DNA of 64,000 nt from Arthrobotrys musiformis. Its lineage: Eukaryota > Ascomycota > Orbiliomycetes > Orbiliales > Orbiliaceae. The DNA lies in the NCBI GenBank assembly GCA_036971715.1, contig JAVHJL010000003.1:3162001-3226000 (forward strand). The letters run 5' to 3'. Within the stretch, counting starts at the first letter, position 1; each line of letters starts with the position of its first letter. Position numbers and translations under genes: made by a program. The notes under the pieces were generated by a model that worked only from the letters and a program-made list of their open reading frames with translations, ran no database searches and was not told the DNA's origin. This document shows, piece after piece, positions 35,060 through 45,666 of the stretch.

Positions 35060-37509
35060 CTAAGCATCAGGAGCCCTCATGGCCTCCGGTGTATCCTCCT
35101 TCAACAAATCCTCAATCTCAACCCTCAACAACCCTGCCTTCTCAATCTTATCTACCAAATCCTGTAGTTCCTTCCTAACCCTCTTGATCTCCTGCGTGCT
35201 AACATCTTCCTCGACGTTGGGGACTGCATTCTTGACCTTTTCCTTCCACTCTGAGTTTTCAAAGTCGGCGTGGTTGTCGAGTTCTTCCCATTCTTCGCGT
35301 TCGTCGTCGTCTGGTTGGTTATGCGCGCGGTTGTGGGTGATTTTTTGGGCGTTACGGGTGTCTACCCACGCGGAAATGAAGAGGAGGGGGAGGTAGCAGA
35401 CGCTCTAAACTTTTGTTAGTGTGCGCACGTGTGATGTATATGATTAGAGGGACTTACGAGGACTCGATCGTTGAGTTTTGCGTATTGTTTACGATCCATC
35501 CACCATTCGAAGGGGAGGACGAGGAAGAATACCTCGATTAGATTGAATGCTGTTTGGGGGTTATTGTTAGATTTCTTTACTATTCTGCTTTTTGTCGGGA
35601 GGAGGGTTTGTGGGCTTACGGGGTAAGAAGACGTTTTCGTCTGGTGCGCGGACGAATTGCAAAGTTTTTTGGGCGAACTGGAGATGGATTATCGTCAGTA
35701 ATACGTTTATAGGATGTAGGGGGGGGAAGGGGGGGATTTCATACCAATGCCATAAATTCATCGGTTGCGTTACTGGTAATATTCTCGTACGCACTGTTGA
35801 ACAATGCGATAAGGATGTTAAGTAGCTATAATTTACCCGATTAAAGGTAAGAGACGAGATCTAAATTAGAAATGGTCTTTGACTGATAATAATATTTTTT
35901 TGGTCGCGTGGTATAGGGATAGTAGTTATTAGAACGTACCAAGACCAGGATGACGAATGTGAAGATATAGTAAAGGATCATCCCGAACGGAGGAGAAAAC
36001 TTGTCGAAGCTGTCGAATTCGGGGGACCCGAGGATGGCGTTTGTCATGGTGCGGAAGATGAAGTTGGTCATTGGGGGTGCTTCTTCCGCGTCGGTATTGT
36101 CGAGGCCTATGAAGGCTTGGAGGAACCTATAATTATTTTCGGTAGTATTAGCATCAATACCTCCAAAGATATCTAAATTTTATTGTAAATGAGGGATTTT
36201 GACTTACCCGACCATAATTATAATAAGGAGAGAGAAAAAGATGAAGGTCTCCTGGAACATCTGTTTTAGGATCACAAGCATAGCACCGAAGATGCGGAAT
36301 GAATCCAAATAGAGGAGGACTCGGCACCAGAACATGGGCTAGATAAGATATTTATGTCAATTAATTCACGTTTGATAATGAATAGCTGTGATGGAACACT
36401 AACAGCGGAGAAAGCGATGAAGTTGTAGCTTAGGATGTTGAACTTTGTCCGCTCCGGGGTATCTACGGGCTCGGAGAGGGCTATACAGCGAAGGACGAAG
36501 GATGTAGTCATGAGGGCGTACAGGATACACTATAGTATTTACGTTAGAAGTTATTTTCGATAGTATCAGGAAAACCACTCGCACGGTTTCTTACGTTGAA
36601 GACATTCCAGAATCCGAGATACCATCTACCGACCTTCCAAAACTTCGAGGCTTCGTCAAAGATGAAGCCCAAGGTGAAAACATACAGGATTCCTTCGACG
36701 ATATCGATATCACCATCCGGGTTTACGGTGTTGATAGCAGCGGTATACAATCCCAAGTAGATGAAGGAGACGAGCATCTGGAACGCATTTTGATAGGCGG
36801 GGGCTTTGAGACGGTCTGGGTGTACGTGATTCCAGTAATTCACCGATGTGAGTTTATTGTAAAACACGAACTGCGTAGGGTCATGTTCATCCTGGATGAT
36901 CCATCCGTTCCACAGGTATTTTATGCACTTCTGGTAGCCCGATGAGCCGATGACTTCTAAGGCGTGGAGATCCACTGCTCTTTCAACAGCGCTCATAGGG
37001 TCTGTTCTTTCACCATTTTGGAGATGGCTGAATCTCTTGACGAGAAGTTCCTGGAAGAGGTAATCTTGGTCGTCGGTCGATTCGATGATTCTTTTGGCAA
37101 GCATCTGACAAGCCACAGCACGCAATTGTCCAAGGTCTGCGTCGTAAAGCTCCTTCACGGACTGCCAGCGAAACCACTGAAAGCAGACGAGAAGACAATA
37201 TATAACGCATGATTTATTCTCTTCGCCGCCGGCGTTCCTGGCCAATTCGATAACATTGTTAGTGAGGATTGCGGAATGGGGTCTGATAATCTGGTCTTCG
37301 GCGAGTTCGCAGGGGATTGTTTCTTCGACGAGGTATTTTATTCGCATGGCCACCAGGGTTACAGTTTTGGCGTCGATACCCGTTGGTTGTTCTTCCAGTA
37401 TCGCATTGTGCTGGGTCCGGCGCCGGTTGGCGAGGACATGACGGCGGGGGGTATAGCTGCGACGAGAGTGACGTGGTACGCCATAGATTAGTTTATGCAT
37501 GTCCACCAT
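35060..37509 (-). CDS. yvc1: Vacuolar TRP-type cation channel Yvc1
   Basis: Calcium-permeable channel of the vacuolar membrane, the fungal TRPY family; it releases vacuolar Ca2+ under hyperosmotic stress (family knowledge). Exons in transcript order: 37509-36595, 36529-36404, 36338-36208, 36126-35940, 35825-35745, 35677-35620, 35549-35458, 35404-35060; frame holds, 644 aa (yeast about 675). Diagnostic segments: LLVCFQWFRWQSVKELYDA and AVACQMLAKRIIES in the cytosolic N-terminus; IVEGILYVFTLGFIFDEASK and FWKVGRWYLGFWNVFN in the membrane part; pore-side FDKFSPPFGMILYYIFTFV; then LLNILIALFNSAYENIT, the hallmark TRPY S6 helix, followed by QFVRAPDENVFLP. The C-terminus is acidic and coiled-coil-like (DDDEREEWEELDNH). 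Small exons (58-131 nt) across the pore region make it easy to mis-annotate. Confidence 0.96.
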
Positions 37510-39305
37510 TTTGGCTTTTCTTGGGTTTCAAGCTTGAATTTGGATTTCGTTCGGTTCCTTTTTTTTATATTGTTTATTGGGAGGGGGGAGCGCTCCGGGA
37601 TGGTTAAGTTTTATGTTACTTTGACATTTGAAATTTGAGTTATGTTCAGTTTCGTATCCTTGGACCTTTCAGGCGCCGTGCCTCGGTCGGTGCTCAATTA
37701 AAAATATTATTATTTCGTGCCGGCGAGGATGTGCATGCAAGCTACTTGAAGTTTGTGTATTAAATGTTAAAGGTGTAAATATAAATGTTGGATTGAGGAA
37801 TTGAGTTGGAGGTGAGGTTGGTCGATGGTTACACAGCTGTGTTCCCCTTTGAGAATAACTACGTGATGTAACCACAATCCTCTGATTCGACGTCAAAACT
37901 TTCAAGCGTCAAATCTCCAAGCCTCCCGTGATTGTCGAGGAAAAGTGCAATTTCAGAAATACGAACTAGAGAAAGACTTGACGGCTGACAAGACCAGCCC
38001 GCGGAGTGTTTTTGGGGAGAGAGGGGTGGAGGAGAGGAGGGAGATAAGATTCAGAGCTAAGATCAGGAAGTGGCTGGGGAAGCCGTCTTCAGGCGGGATT
38101 CGCAAAGGAGACGGGAGTTCCCACGATTAAAAGACAAAAAAGCGAGACAAGAAACCGACCGGCCTCACCGTCTCGAGATTCCAACATTTCTTTATCCCTC
38201 TTTCTTCAGCTCAACTGACCTACATTACTTACAAGCATGTTTTTCAGCCGAAAGCTTCGATTGGCTACCCCCGCACGGAGTTTACGAGGTCATTATCAAG
38301 ACGGCGGTATAGCGCTGCACACCCTTTTTTTTGGAATGGGAATGCAATGCATGCACGGCATCGCGTCCTGTTTGACGTCGAAGTGTTGACGTAATTGACA
38401 CCCAAGCCCATGCGCTAGTCCGCAGGGGGGGATGCATGCAAAAAAGAGATCTCGACTATCGAACAGCCAATCCGCTGGGTGCGAAGGAGGTCGGCAGTCG
38501 ACCTGTCAGCTTCTAATGTAAATGCATGTGTGTACGTGTGGTAAAACCAAAAGCTTAAAAGGCATAACATTGATTTTGGGACTCCAGGTTGGTATGTGCA
38601 TATGCCGTGTCACAAAGCTAATATAATGCTATTGCTTGACATTGGGTTTCTAAATCCTTGCTCTGGGCAGGCTCGAGCTCGGGAGCGTGTAATCCTCGAG
38701 GAATAAGGTTGAAAGTTGGTTGGATCGGGGGCATGCATATGTTTATTTCAACCTCCCTCGAGATTATTTCCCTCCATGTTAGTTTAAGCGCCTCAAGTCT
38801 CAGCTAGGAATTCTAGAAATTTGTACGACTTGAAACTTTATTTAATCCTTTAAATTCAACAGTCCCAGATATATACCAAGATGCGACGAAGACTATTCTT
38901 GGGGGGATGCCGGGTACGCGGGTGGCCAAGGAGATTCGTTAAAACACACTCGTCTGCCTTCACGACACTGCAGCGGCCCGTACGTTAGAAACTGTCAAAT
39001 CGAGAAGGTAGAAAAGCTCGAGCTAATCAACTTATAAACTGACGACCCCGGCATGGTGGTCCCGGGTAAATACATAATCCATAGATCCACACTGCACTGA
39101 TGACTGCCCCGCATTTGCCCTGCCTCGGGCCTATATGAGTCCGAAGTGTATATTATCCCTCGATCATGTACTCTAAAACTTCTACTTCAACGCTTACTAG
39201 AATCGATAGCCTCAATACTGCATTTAATAGAATAGCTTTTATAAAAAATATAAAGGTCGGAATCAGTTACACCACACATAGATATATCTTTTCCGTTACC
39301 TCAGA
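37510..39305. other. Divergent spacer, yvc1 / carboxylesterase
   Basis: About 1.8 kb. Several short frames below 80 codons, none recognisable. Contains GCATGC-type motifs (GATGCATGC at about 38430) and an AT-rich stretch from 39170 that ends in a TATA-like element. Probably the promoters of both genes. Confidence 0.55.
39240..39246 (+). promoter_or_regulatory. TATA-like element of the carboxylesterase gene
   Basis: TATAAAA about 60 bp upstream of the start codon, followed by a second TATAAAG at about 39250. Position and strand fit a core promoter. No experimental support. Confidence 0.4.
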
Positions 39306-41144
39306 ATGTCATACGAAACCTACACATTCCCCCACCCGGTCCTAGGGCCCCTCACCGGCCGCCTCGTCGAAAGCGACAGAGTGGTTCACTTTCGCTCGAT
39401 CCCCTATGCCACCATCCCAGCCCGTTTCCGACCCTCCGAACCCCTCTCCACGATCCCCGAAACCTTCGACCACCGACCCCACCGTGACTTCACGGAATAT
39501 GGTTTCGCCTGCCCGGGCCGTCCCCACGACCCATCCGACCTCCCTGGTGAACTTCCCCGACAATATGACGAATTCAAATGTCTAACCCTCACTATATCCG
39601 CCATAAAATCCCAACTTGACACCATTTCATCAGGTTCATTGGAACAACTAAACCATCTACAAAAGCTCCCGGTGCTGGTGTACATCCACGGCGGAGCGTT
39701 TACCGAAGGAGCAGGCCATATCTCATCAATGCACGAAACGATCCGTCTGGCATCCTTCTCAATCACTGATTCCTCCACCCCAACGATATTAATCTCAATC
39801 GGGTACCGCCTAGGTGCATTCGCAGGTCTCGCAAGTCAAGATTTATTAGAAGAAGCGGTAGAAAATGGCGATGGGGATATTTTCAACCAGGGGCTTTTCG
39901 ACCAACGGAAGGCGCTCTTGTGGATTAAAAAGTTCGTGGGCGGGTTTGGGGGTGATGAGGATAGAGTTACGGTTTTTGGAGAGTCCGCGGGGAGTATGAG
40001 TATTGCGTTGCATTTACTGGCCGACGAACCGTTGTTTTCCAGGTGTGCGATGCAGAGTGGGAACATTGCGACTTTTGGGCGGACTTTGGGGTGGGAGGAG
40101 GTGAACGGGATATATGGGAAGTTATTAGAAAGTGTTGGGGGGGCAGCTACGGGGGGTAGTAGAAAGGAGAGGCTGGAGGTGCTGAGAGATGTACCGCAAG
40201 AGAGGCTTTGGAAAGAGTTCATTGGCATCGGAGGGGCAGTTATGGAGGCTTATTACGGAAAAGAGGGGACGTTTTTTAAGAAACTGGAGGGCGTGATTCC
40301 TATTTATTCGAATCATGTGGAGTTAACGGCCAAGAGGGACTGGGTCGATGGTGTTATCGTTGGCGACGACTTTTGGGAGGGATATATATTCAGGAATGGG
40401 CTGGTACACGCAAAGCATAAAAGGTTTGTGAAAATGTTCAAAACGGTATTTGGGGAGGAAATGGGGGCAAAACTCCTGGAGGTTTATGATATCGAGCCGG
40501 ACGAAACTGCATGGACCGACCAGGTGAAGTTTTACGTAAGGTTGATGTACTTGATTGGAGACCTATTCTTCCAACAGCCTACTGCGCAGATGGCGGGTGG
40601 GTTGTCAAAGAGTTACTACGATAGCCCCGGAGACGAGAGAGAGAACAGGAGGAGACAAAAGTTGTTCAGATATCAATTCAACCTGCCGAATTTGTGGCCC
40701 GGATCACAGTTTTCCTTCGTTTCGGGCCATCACTTTGTCGAAATGTTCTATCAGTTCATGACATTCAGAGAACGCTACCCTACCAACCGAAACAACTTCT
40801 ATCAAAGACAGTCAGAAGGGATGGCAAGGTTGTGGATTGAATTTGCGAATGGGAAGGATCCGTGGGAGGAATATAAAGAAGAGACGGGTTACAAGATTCA
40901 AATCTGTGATGACGTTAATGGGTGGCATTCAAGAACTAGAAATGAAGATTTGGAAAGATCTCAAGATGAACAATGGGGAGAGAGGAGGTATAGGCAATGG
41001 GAATTGATTACTGAAGGGTTTGAGAAGTTGGAGAAGGAAGGCGGGGCGGAAAAGGTGGAGTGGGCTAGGAGGAAATTGTGGGACATGGAGGGTTATATGG
41101 ATGATCAAAACTTCGTCTTCAGTTTTGGGGAGAAAAAGGTCTAA
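39306..41144 (+). CDS. Type-B carboxylesterase / lipase family protein
   Basis: Alpha/beta hydrolase that would cleave carboxylic esters; substrate unknown. Single exon, 612 aa. The N-terminus has the family's GxLxGxLV and IPYATIPARF segments; the oxyanion loop is YIHGGAFTEGAGH (Gly129-Gly130); the nucleophile elbow is VFGESAGSMSIALHLL with Ser about 227; the likely catalytic His is in FVSGHHFVEMFYQF (His475 or 476), followed by MARLWIEFANGKDPW, a normal C-terminal block. There is no signal peptide, so the protein is probably intracellular, unlike secreted cholinesterase-like lipases. The C-terminal 70 residues are rich in Glu, Arg and Trp. The gene converges on a rhodopsin-fold membrane protein 467 bp away; whether they act together is unknown. 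Confidence 0.93.
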   Translation: MSYETYTFPHPVLGPLTGRLVESDRVVHFRSIPYATIPARFRPSEPLSTIPETFDHRPHRDFTEYGFACPGRPHDPSDLPGELPRQYDEFKCLTLTISAIKSQLDTISSGSLEQLNHLQKLPVLVYIHGGAFTEGAGHISSMHETIRLASFSITDSSTPTILISIGYRLGAFAGLASQDLLEEAVENGDGDIFNQGLFDQRKALLWIKKFVGGFGGDEDRVTVFGESAGSMSIALHLLADEPLFSRCAMQSGNIATFGRTLGWEEVNGIYGKLLESVGGAATGGSRKERLEVLRDVPQERLWKEFIGIGGAVMEAYYGKEGTFFKKLEGVIPIYSNHVELTAKRDWVDGVIVGDDFWEGYIFRNGLVHAKHKRFVKMFKTVFGEEMGAKLLEVYDIEPDETAWTDQVKFYVRLMYLIGDLFFQQPTAQMAGGLSKSYYDSPGDERENRRRQKLFRYQFNLPNLWPGSQFSFVSGHHFVEMFYQFMTFRERYPTNRNNFYQRQSEGMARLWIEFANGKDPWEEYKEETGYKIQICDDVNGWHSRTRNEDLERSQDEQWGERRYRQWELITEGFEKLEKEGGAEKVEWARRKLWDMEGYMDDQNFVFSFGEKKV

Positions 41145-41611
41145 TATGACAGAGCTATTCAGTTCTCCTTCTGTATTTGTATATATCTTACAGGTAACGG
41201 TCCCACGAGACTACGTTAGGTCCGGTCTCTAGCATTGAGACAACCAGCCTCATGTATATCTGTAGGTGCGAAATACAACATCAATTTGCGTTGATACGGC
41301 AGACACTAATACAAAGTGAACTTCGTGTTCTGGTTACTACGAGACCAATACAAAGCTATTTCCTGGCACAATGTGCCTGGGCGTTGGCTGCTTTGCTCGA
41401 GCTCTTGAAACTGCAATAACTATCATCATAATCATATGTACAGGCCTCTTACTTGGCTCCATCTGATTTGGTGTACACTAATCTATGTGCGAATCATATA
41501 TCTATGGCGTATCTGTATCCGCTTCTTTAATAATGTAATGACCCGATATATAAAACAAAAACTCCAGTCGCTATGCATGTAGACTCTAAGCACACAAGAA
41601 GAACGACATGA
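41145..41611. other. Convergent 3' spacer
   Basis: 467 bp between the stop codons of the esterase and the rhodopsin-fold gene. Nothing recognisable; presumably both 3' UTRs. Confidence 0.6.
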
Positions 41612-42817
41612 TTAAGATACCCTCGACATCCCAGCTATATTCCTTCCCCACGGCTCCACTTCTTCCCCGTCTTCTGTCGGAAACGGCGTCATCAGCCCTG
41701 ACCTCTCACTCACAGCTGGGCTCCCAAGCACCTCTCCACCTTTCCTATCCACCCCAACCAACGTCGACGTTCCCGTCGTCATGGTGTCCCCCATAGAACT
41801 AATGGGTGCAATAGTCCTACTATTCCTCCCGCTCGACCTCCTCTTCTCATCCGTTGGTAAACTATCTCCTACTCTACCCTTCCTGCCCCTCACAACCCCC
41901 CTGAAATACTCCCTAACGGGGCCCCAAATCGCCACCATGCAAACCACAAAAGTCCCCAACCCCGTCTCAAACAGCGCGCATAGCACCAAACTCGGCGCCG
42001 TAACATCTCTCCCCAGATCAGACGGATGATAAAGATACATCTCCAACACGTAAATCCTCACCGCCTGGGTAGCGCACGTTACGAATCCCGTAAAGAAAAC
42101 GATGCACAACGCCAATTTTTTCGAAATCGCCAGGTGTGATTTCCACACGAAGGGGAAGGGGTAGATCAGTAGCATGAATTCGGTGACTAACCCGAAGACC
42201 TCGGTGACTATGGTTAACTTGTGGAGGTAATCTGTTCCTCCGTTTTCGGGAGATGGGCAATTCCAGGGGTTTTCCCAGGTATCCTGCAGCGGGAAGCAGC
42301 TGACGAAGATATTGACCATGCGCATGATGAATTGGAGAATGCTGAGGAGGAATATTGCGAATAGCCAGTATTTGGCCCTTTGGGTTGTTGCGAAGGCGCG
42401 GAAGTAGAAGAGGACGATGGAGATTTTGATCAACATGACCGCGAGGACGTTGCAGAGGTCATGGATCCATAGCCATAATAGGAATTTAGATAGTCTGTCC
42501 AACGGTAGTGTTGATATTGTGGATGGGACGATTGTGACGGTGATGTAAACCCATATCGCCCAAAGGGCCCAAGTCAAGGGAAGAGATAACAGTATGAAGT
42601 AGTCGTCCCATTTTATGGAGATGGAGTTTTTTATGCGAATGTAGAAGCGGAGGAAGATACCGAATGTGGCGAGAATGGGTAGGATTACTTCGGCCGCGGC
42701 ACCAGTTTTGAGGTCCGTGGTGTAACTGGAGTTGGACATCGAGTGGCTACTGCTGCTACCACTACTCAAGTTTGCCGTGTTGAGAGTGTTGGATTCGGGG
42801 TCGTAGGTGTAGTACAT
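41612..42817 (-). CDS. Fungal rhodopsin-fold integral membrane protein (SAT4/PTH11-related)
   Basis: Seven-transmembrane protein of the large filamentous-fungal family often annotated as integral membrane or rhodopsin domain protein. Some members act as receptors for surface or host cues; no ligand can be inferred here. Single exon, 401 aa. After a short Ser/Asn-rich extracellular N-terminus (NLSSGSSSSHSMSNSS, possible N-glycosylation) come hydrophobic segments starting AAAEVILPILATFGIFLRFY, the family motif KWDDYFILLSLPLTW, KISIVLFYFRAFA, a FPLQDTWENPWNCPSPENG loop and ALFETGLGTFVVCMVAIWG. The cytosolic tail is hydrophilic. There is no Cys-rich CFEM domain at the N-terminus. Start ATG 42817 (MYYTYDPESN). 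Confidence 0.9.
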   Translation of the reverse strand: MYYTYDPESNTLNTANLSSGSSSSHSMSNSSYTTDLKTGAAAEVILPILATFGIFLRFYIRIKNSISIKWDDYFILLSLPLTWALWAIWVYITVTIVPSTISTLPLDRLSKFLLWLWIHDLCNVLAVMLIKISIVLFYFRAFATTQRAKYWLFAIFLLSILQFIMRMVNIFVSCFPLQDTWENPWNCPSPENGGTDYLHKLTIVTEVFGLVTEFMLLIYPFPFVWKSHLAISKKLALCIVFFTGFVTCATQAVRIYVLEMYLYHPSDLGRDVTAPSLVLCALFETGLGTFVVCMVAIWGPVREYFRGVVRGRKGRVGDSLPTDEKRRSSGRNSRTIAPISSMGDTMTTGTSTLVGVDRKGGEVLGSPAVSERSGLMTPFPTEDGEEVEPWGRNIAGMSRVS

Positions 42818-43401
42818 GGGGAACGAAGCCTGGGCGTGGGGGGGCTGGAGCCAATGATCGAGTTTACAAGCACATGGATTGCGAACTAGGGTTTAGGCAC
42901 TGCATTTCATGATATCTGGTTTTGGATATGGAAAGGGGTATCGATCAATCGAGTTCGATTGATTCTAGAAAAGGAGGGAAATGCAGACGGGAAGGTATGA
43001 AAGAGGGAAAGAAATGTCAAAGCTTTGAGTAATTACGATGGGGCCCGTACAAAGTATAGGTCAGAACGAAGCTGCTGGGTTGACCATCATGCATGCGCAA
43101 GCCTGTAGGGCGGCGGCATGATGTTCGCCGTGAAGAGCTCGAGCATCTGCCTCGGCCGACTTACCTTGCTTGACCACTCAGCCGCATTTCCCTAATCCGT
43201 ATCTGCCTACGAGGGCTGCAGGGAAGCTTTTTGGTGAAGTTCGATTCTTGGGTATAGAAAAGGAGCAAAGGTGATTGGTTGGGCGCACAGTGGCGCTGGG
43301 GAGCGGGTCCTTTTTCTGTTTCGGGGTATCAGAATACCGTCGTGACCTTGATGCCAAGCATAGCACCTTGCAAACCATTGCATTTTCGATTTTCGATTTT
43401 C

Positions 43402-43433
<32 letters not shown>

Positions 43434-44579
43434 CGATGCTTTCCACTTGAAGGGCGAGTAATTGCTAGCCGTTGATATGATAGATTTCCCAATCTCATGG
43501 GGAACTCGGATATATACATACTTACCAACTTATATCATGATCTAGTCGTCTAGATCATGATCGCATACATATACAGACGTTAGCGTTCCAAGGCTTGCTT
43601 TGGATATGCGTTTGTGTAGGGCACTGGTACGAGCCAACGTTGCAACCTCGGATTAAAATTTTATGTGAGGATTATATATCAATCTTTATATGGTCGTATA
43701 GCATGGTCGCAAAACTCGTATATCGTAAATCTACCTATGTATGTATAGGCCTAAGCGACCCATATTACCATCGATCTAGCCTAGCTGACCTGATATAGAT
43801 AGATAAGAAGCTAAGGCTGTTAGTTATCCCCGATCTTAAGCTTCGAAACCTAGCATTTGGGACGAATTAATGCTGGGCCATCTAGCCCGCAAGGGTGGTC
43901 CTCATCATATATATGAAACTTATGACATTGGTATCCGTAAATGCCTATACACACGTATAAAAAAGAAACAACCCACAAGGGAAGGAAGAAAAGGTGACAC
44001 CATTAACGAGTACGTTGTGGAATATAATCCAGAAAAGGGTAGTGGGAAAAAGCGGAAGCATACCCCGTTCTTTTAATCTCGAGGAGAAACAAAAAGAGGA
44101 AAGGTTAAATACATTCAACACCGTTCTTGTGCCTGTACCTGTGCAGAAGCAGAAAAACAGTAAAGAACTTTTGTGCAGGAATCGTTATGTCGTAAAAAAA
44201 AAAAAGACGATAAGGGTTGGATGGAAAAGGAAGAAGGCAGGAGAATATTGCACACACAGCAAAAAGATAACACCCCTAAAATAATAGAAGAAACAGGATA
44301 AAGGTAAGATGAATCAAAGAGCGAGGCTAGTCGAGTTCAACAGCAGCAAGTAATAAATACTCAATGCGGTGTTGGTATTGGCGCCCCCGAACTACCTTCC
44401 GCGTCGGCCTTGTTCTTTTCCCCTTGAGTCTCCTTACTTTGTTTCTTGGGAGATGATGGAACGCTGGCATAAGGAGGATTTGGAATGTCGGCATTAGGGT
44501 TTGTCATCGGAGCGCTATTCGAGAGGGTAGCACCGGGTTCGCCGTTGGTGGTTGGCTCAGCATCAAGTTCTGACGGTTT
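42818..44579. other. Intergenic, 1.8 kb
   Basis: Upstream of the rhodopsin-fold gene and downstream of eIF2-alpha. Contains a heptamer array plus a 30-nt poly-T, and A-rich DNA at about 43960-44280 near the eIF2-alpha 3' end. Frames of up to 116 codons run through the homopolymer and are artefacts. Confidence 0.55.
43382..43433. repeat. ATTTTCG heptamers running into 30-nt poly-T
   Basis: Three ATTTTCG units directly abut an uninterrupted run of 30 T (43404-43433), followed by CGATG. The longest homopolymer in the window. Confidence 0.9.
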
Positions 44580-45666
44580 CTACTCGTCAGTCCCCGCAAC
44601 ATCGCCAACTTCACCTTCCGACTCATCGCCAGAAACTTCCATGTTCTCAAGTGCCTTCTCCTCCATCAATTTCTTGAGCTCAGCGTCGTCGCTCTCTGTG
44701 ACTGCCTTTGGAGCCATCTTGACGGCGCAAACACCTCCTGCGGCCTTGATACTTTCATCGATGGCCTGGATTGCAGATTCGAGGACAGCAATACCAGATT
44801 CTTTCGATAGACACTGAGAAGTGAGGACGTATAGGGGTGGGGAAACGAGCTTGACCTTGACCGGGGTTTCAGCGGTCTGCTTGGCCTCCGCGGCGCGGAG
44901 GGCGTCTTTGATAGCATCGATGCCATCGTACCCGAAGCATGTGACCTCGACGTCGGCGCGGACCTTGGTTGGCTGAGGGGTTAGACGCTTTCCAATGTAG
45001 GTCATGAGCTCCTCCTTGACAGCTTCACTCGGGAAAGTGATTTCGTCCCACATATCGGGGTTCCTTGAATAGCAGAATTCCGATTAGAATGGTAAATGCA
45101 GGTACCGCTATGATGAGTTTGGAGAGCGCACTTACGTGATAGAGTATTTAAAAGCATCAACGGTGTGGCCGAACTTTTTCATAAGCGGCCAAGATATCGA
45201 GCTATAAAGGTCCTCTAGTGGGATCTTGGTCTTTTCAGCGACGTGTCGGAGGATGGAGTGTACCATCTTAGATTTGTTGAAGCGCTCCTCGCATTTCACA
45301 ACATCTTCGGCACTGACACGTCGCTTGCTGAGATCGATATATCCTTTCTCCTTGTCGACTCTGAGAACGACGACGACTTCGTTACGTCCAACACGGATGA
45401 GCTTCTGGATGGAACGGATACGACGACGAGAGAGTTCGGAGAGTAGAATCATGCCGTCAATGTTATCGTATTCCAGAAGCTTTACGTATGCACCCATCTC
45501 GGCAATCTAGTTTTGTTGCATAGCGTGTCGGTAACCGTACTCTCTATGATAGAGCTCGACTGGGGAAGCTTGGAAGTATGGGACGAACCTGCTTAACATT
45601 GACCATGACATAGCTATCCACTTCGGGATACTTTTCTTCGTAGTATCGACAGTTTGTTAACGACAT
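44580..45666 (-). CDS. sui2: Translation initiation factor eIF2 subunit alpha
   Basis: Alpha subunit of eIF2, which delivers initiator tRNA to the 40S ribosome; phosphorylation of its conserved serine by Gcn2-type kinases slows translation under starvation. Exons 45666-45589, 45506-45136, 45063-44580; frame holds, 310 aa (yeast 304). N-terminal S1 domain: CRYYEEKYPEVDSYVMVNVK then IAEMGAYVKLLEYDNIDGMI. The regulatory site ILLSELSRRRIRSIQKLIRV is intact; the serine is residue 52 counting Met, the classical Ser51. Helical domain SKMVHSILRHVAEKTKIPLE; alpha/beta domain TKVRADVEVTCFGYDGIDAI; and a typical acidic tail, MEVSGDESEGEVGDVAGTDE. Divergent from ess1 across 2 kb. Confidence 0.97.
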
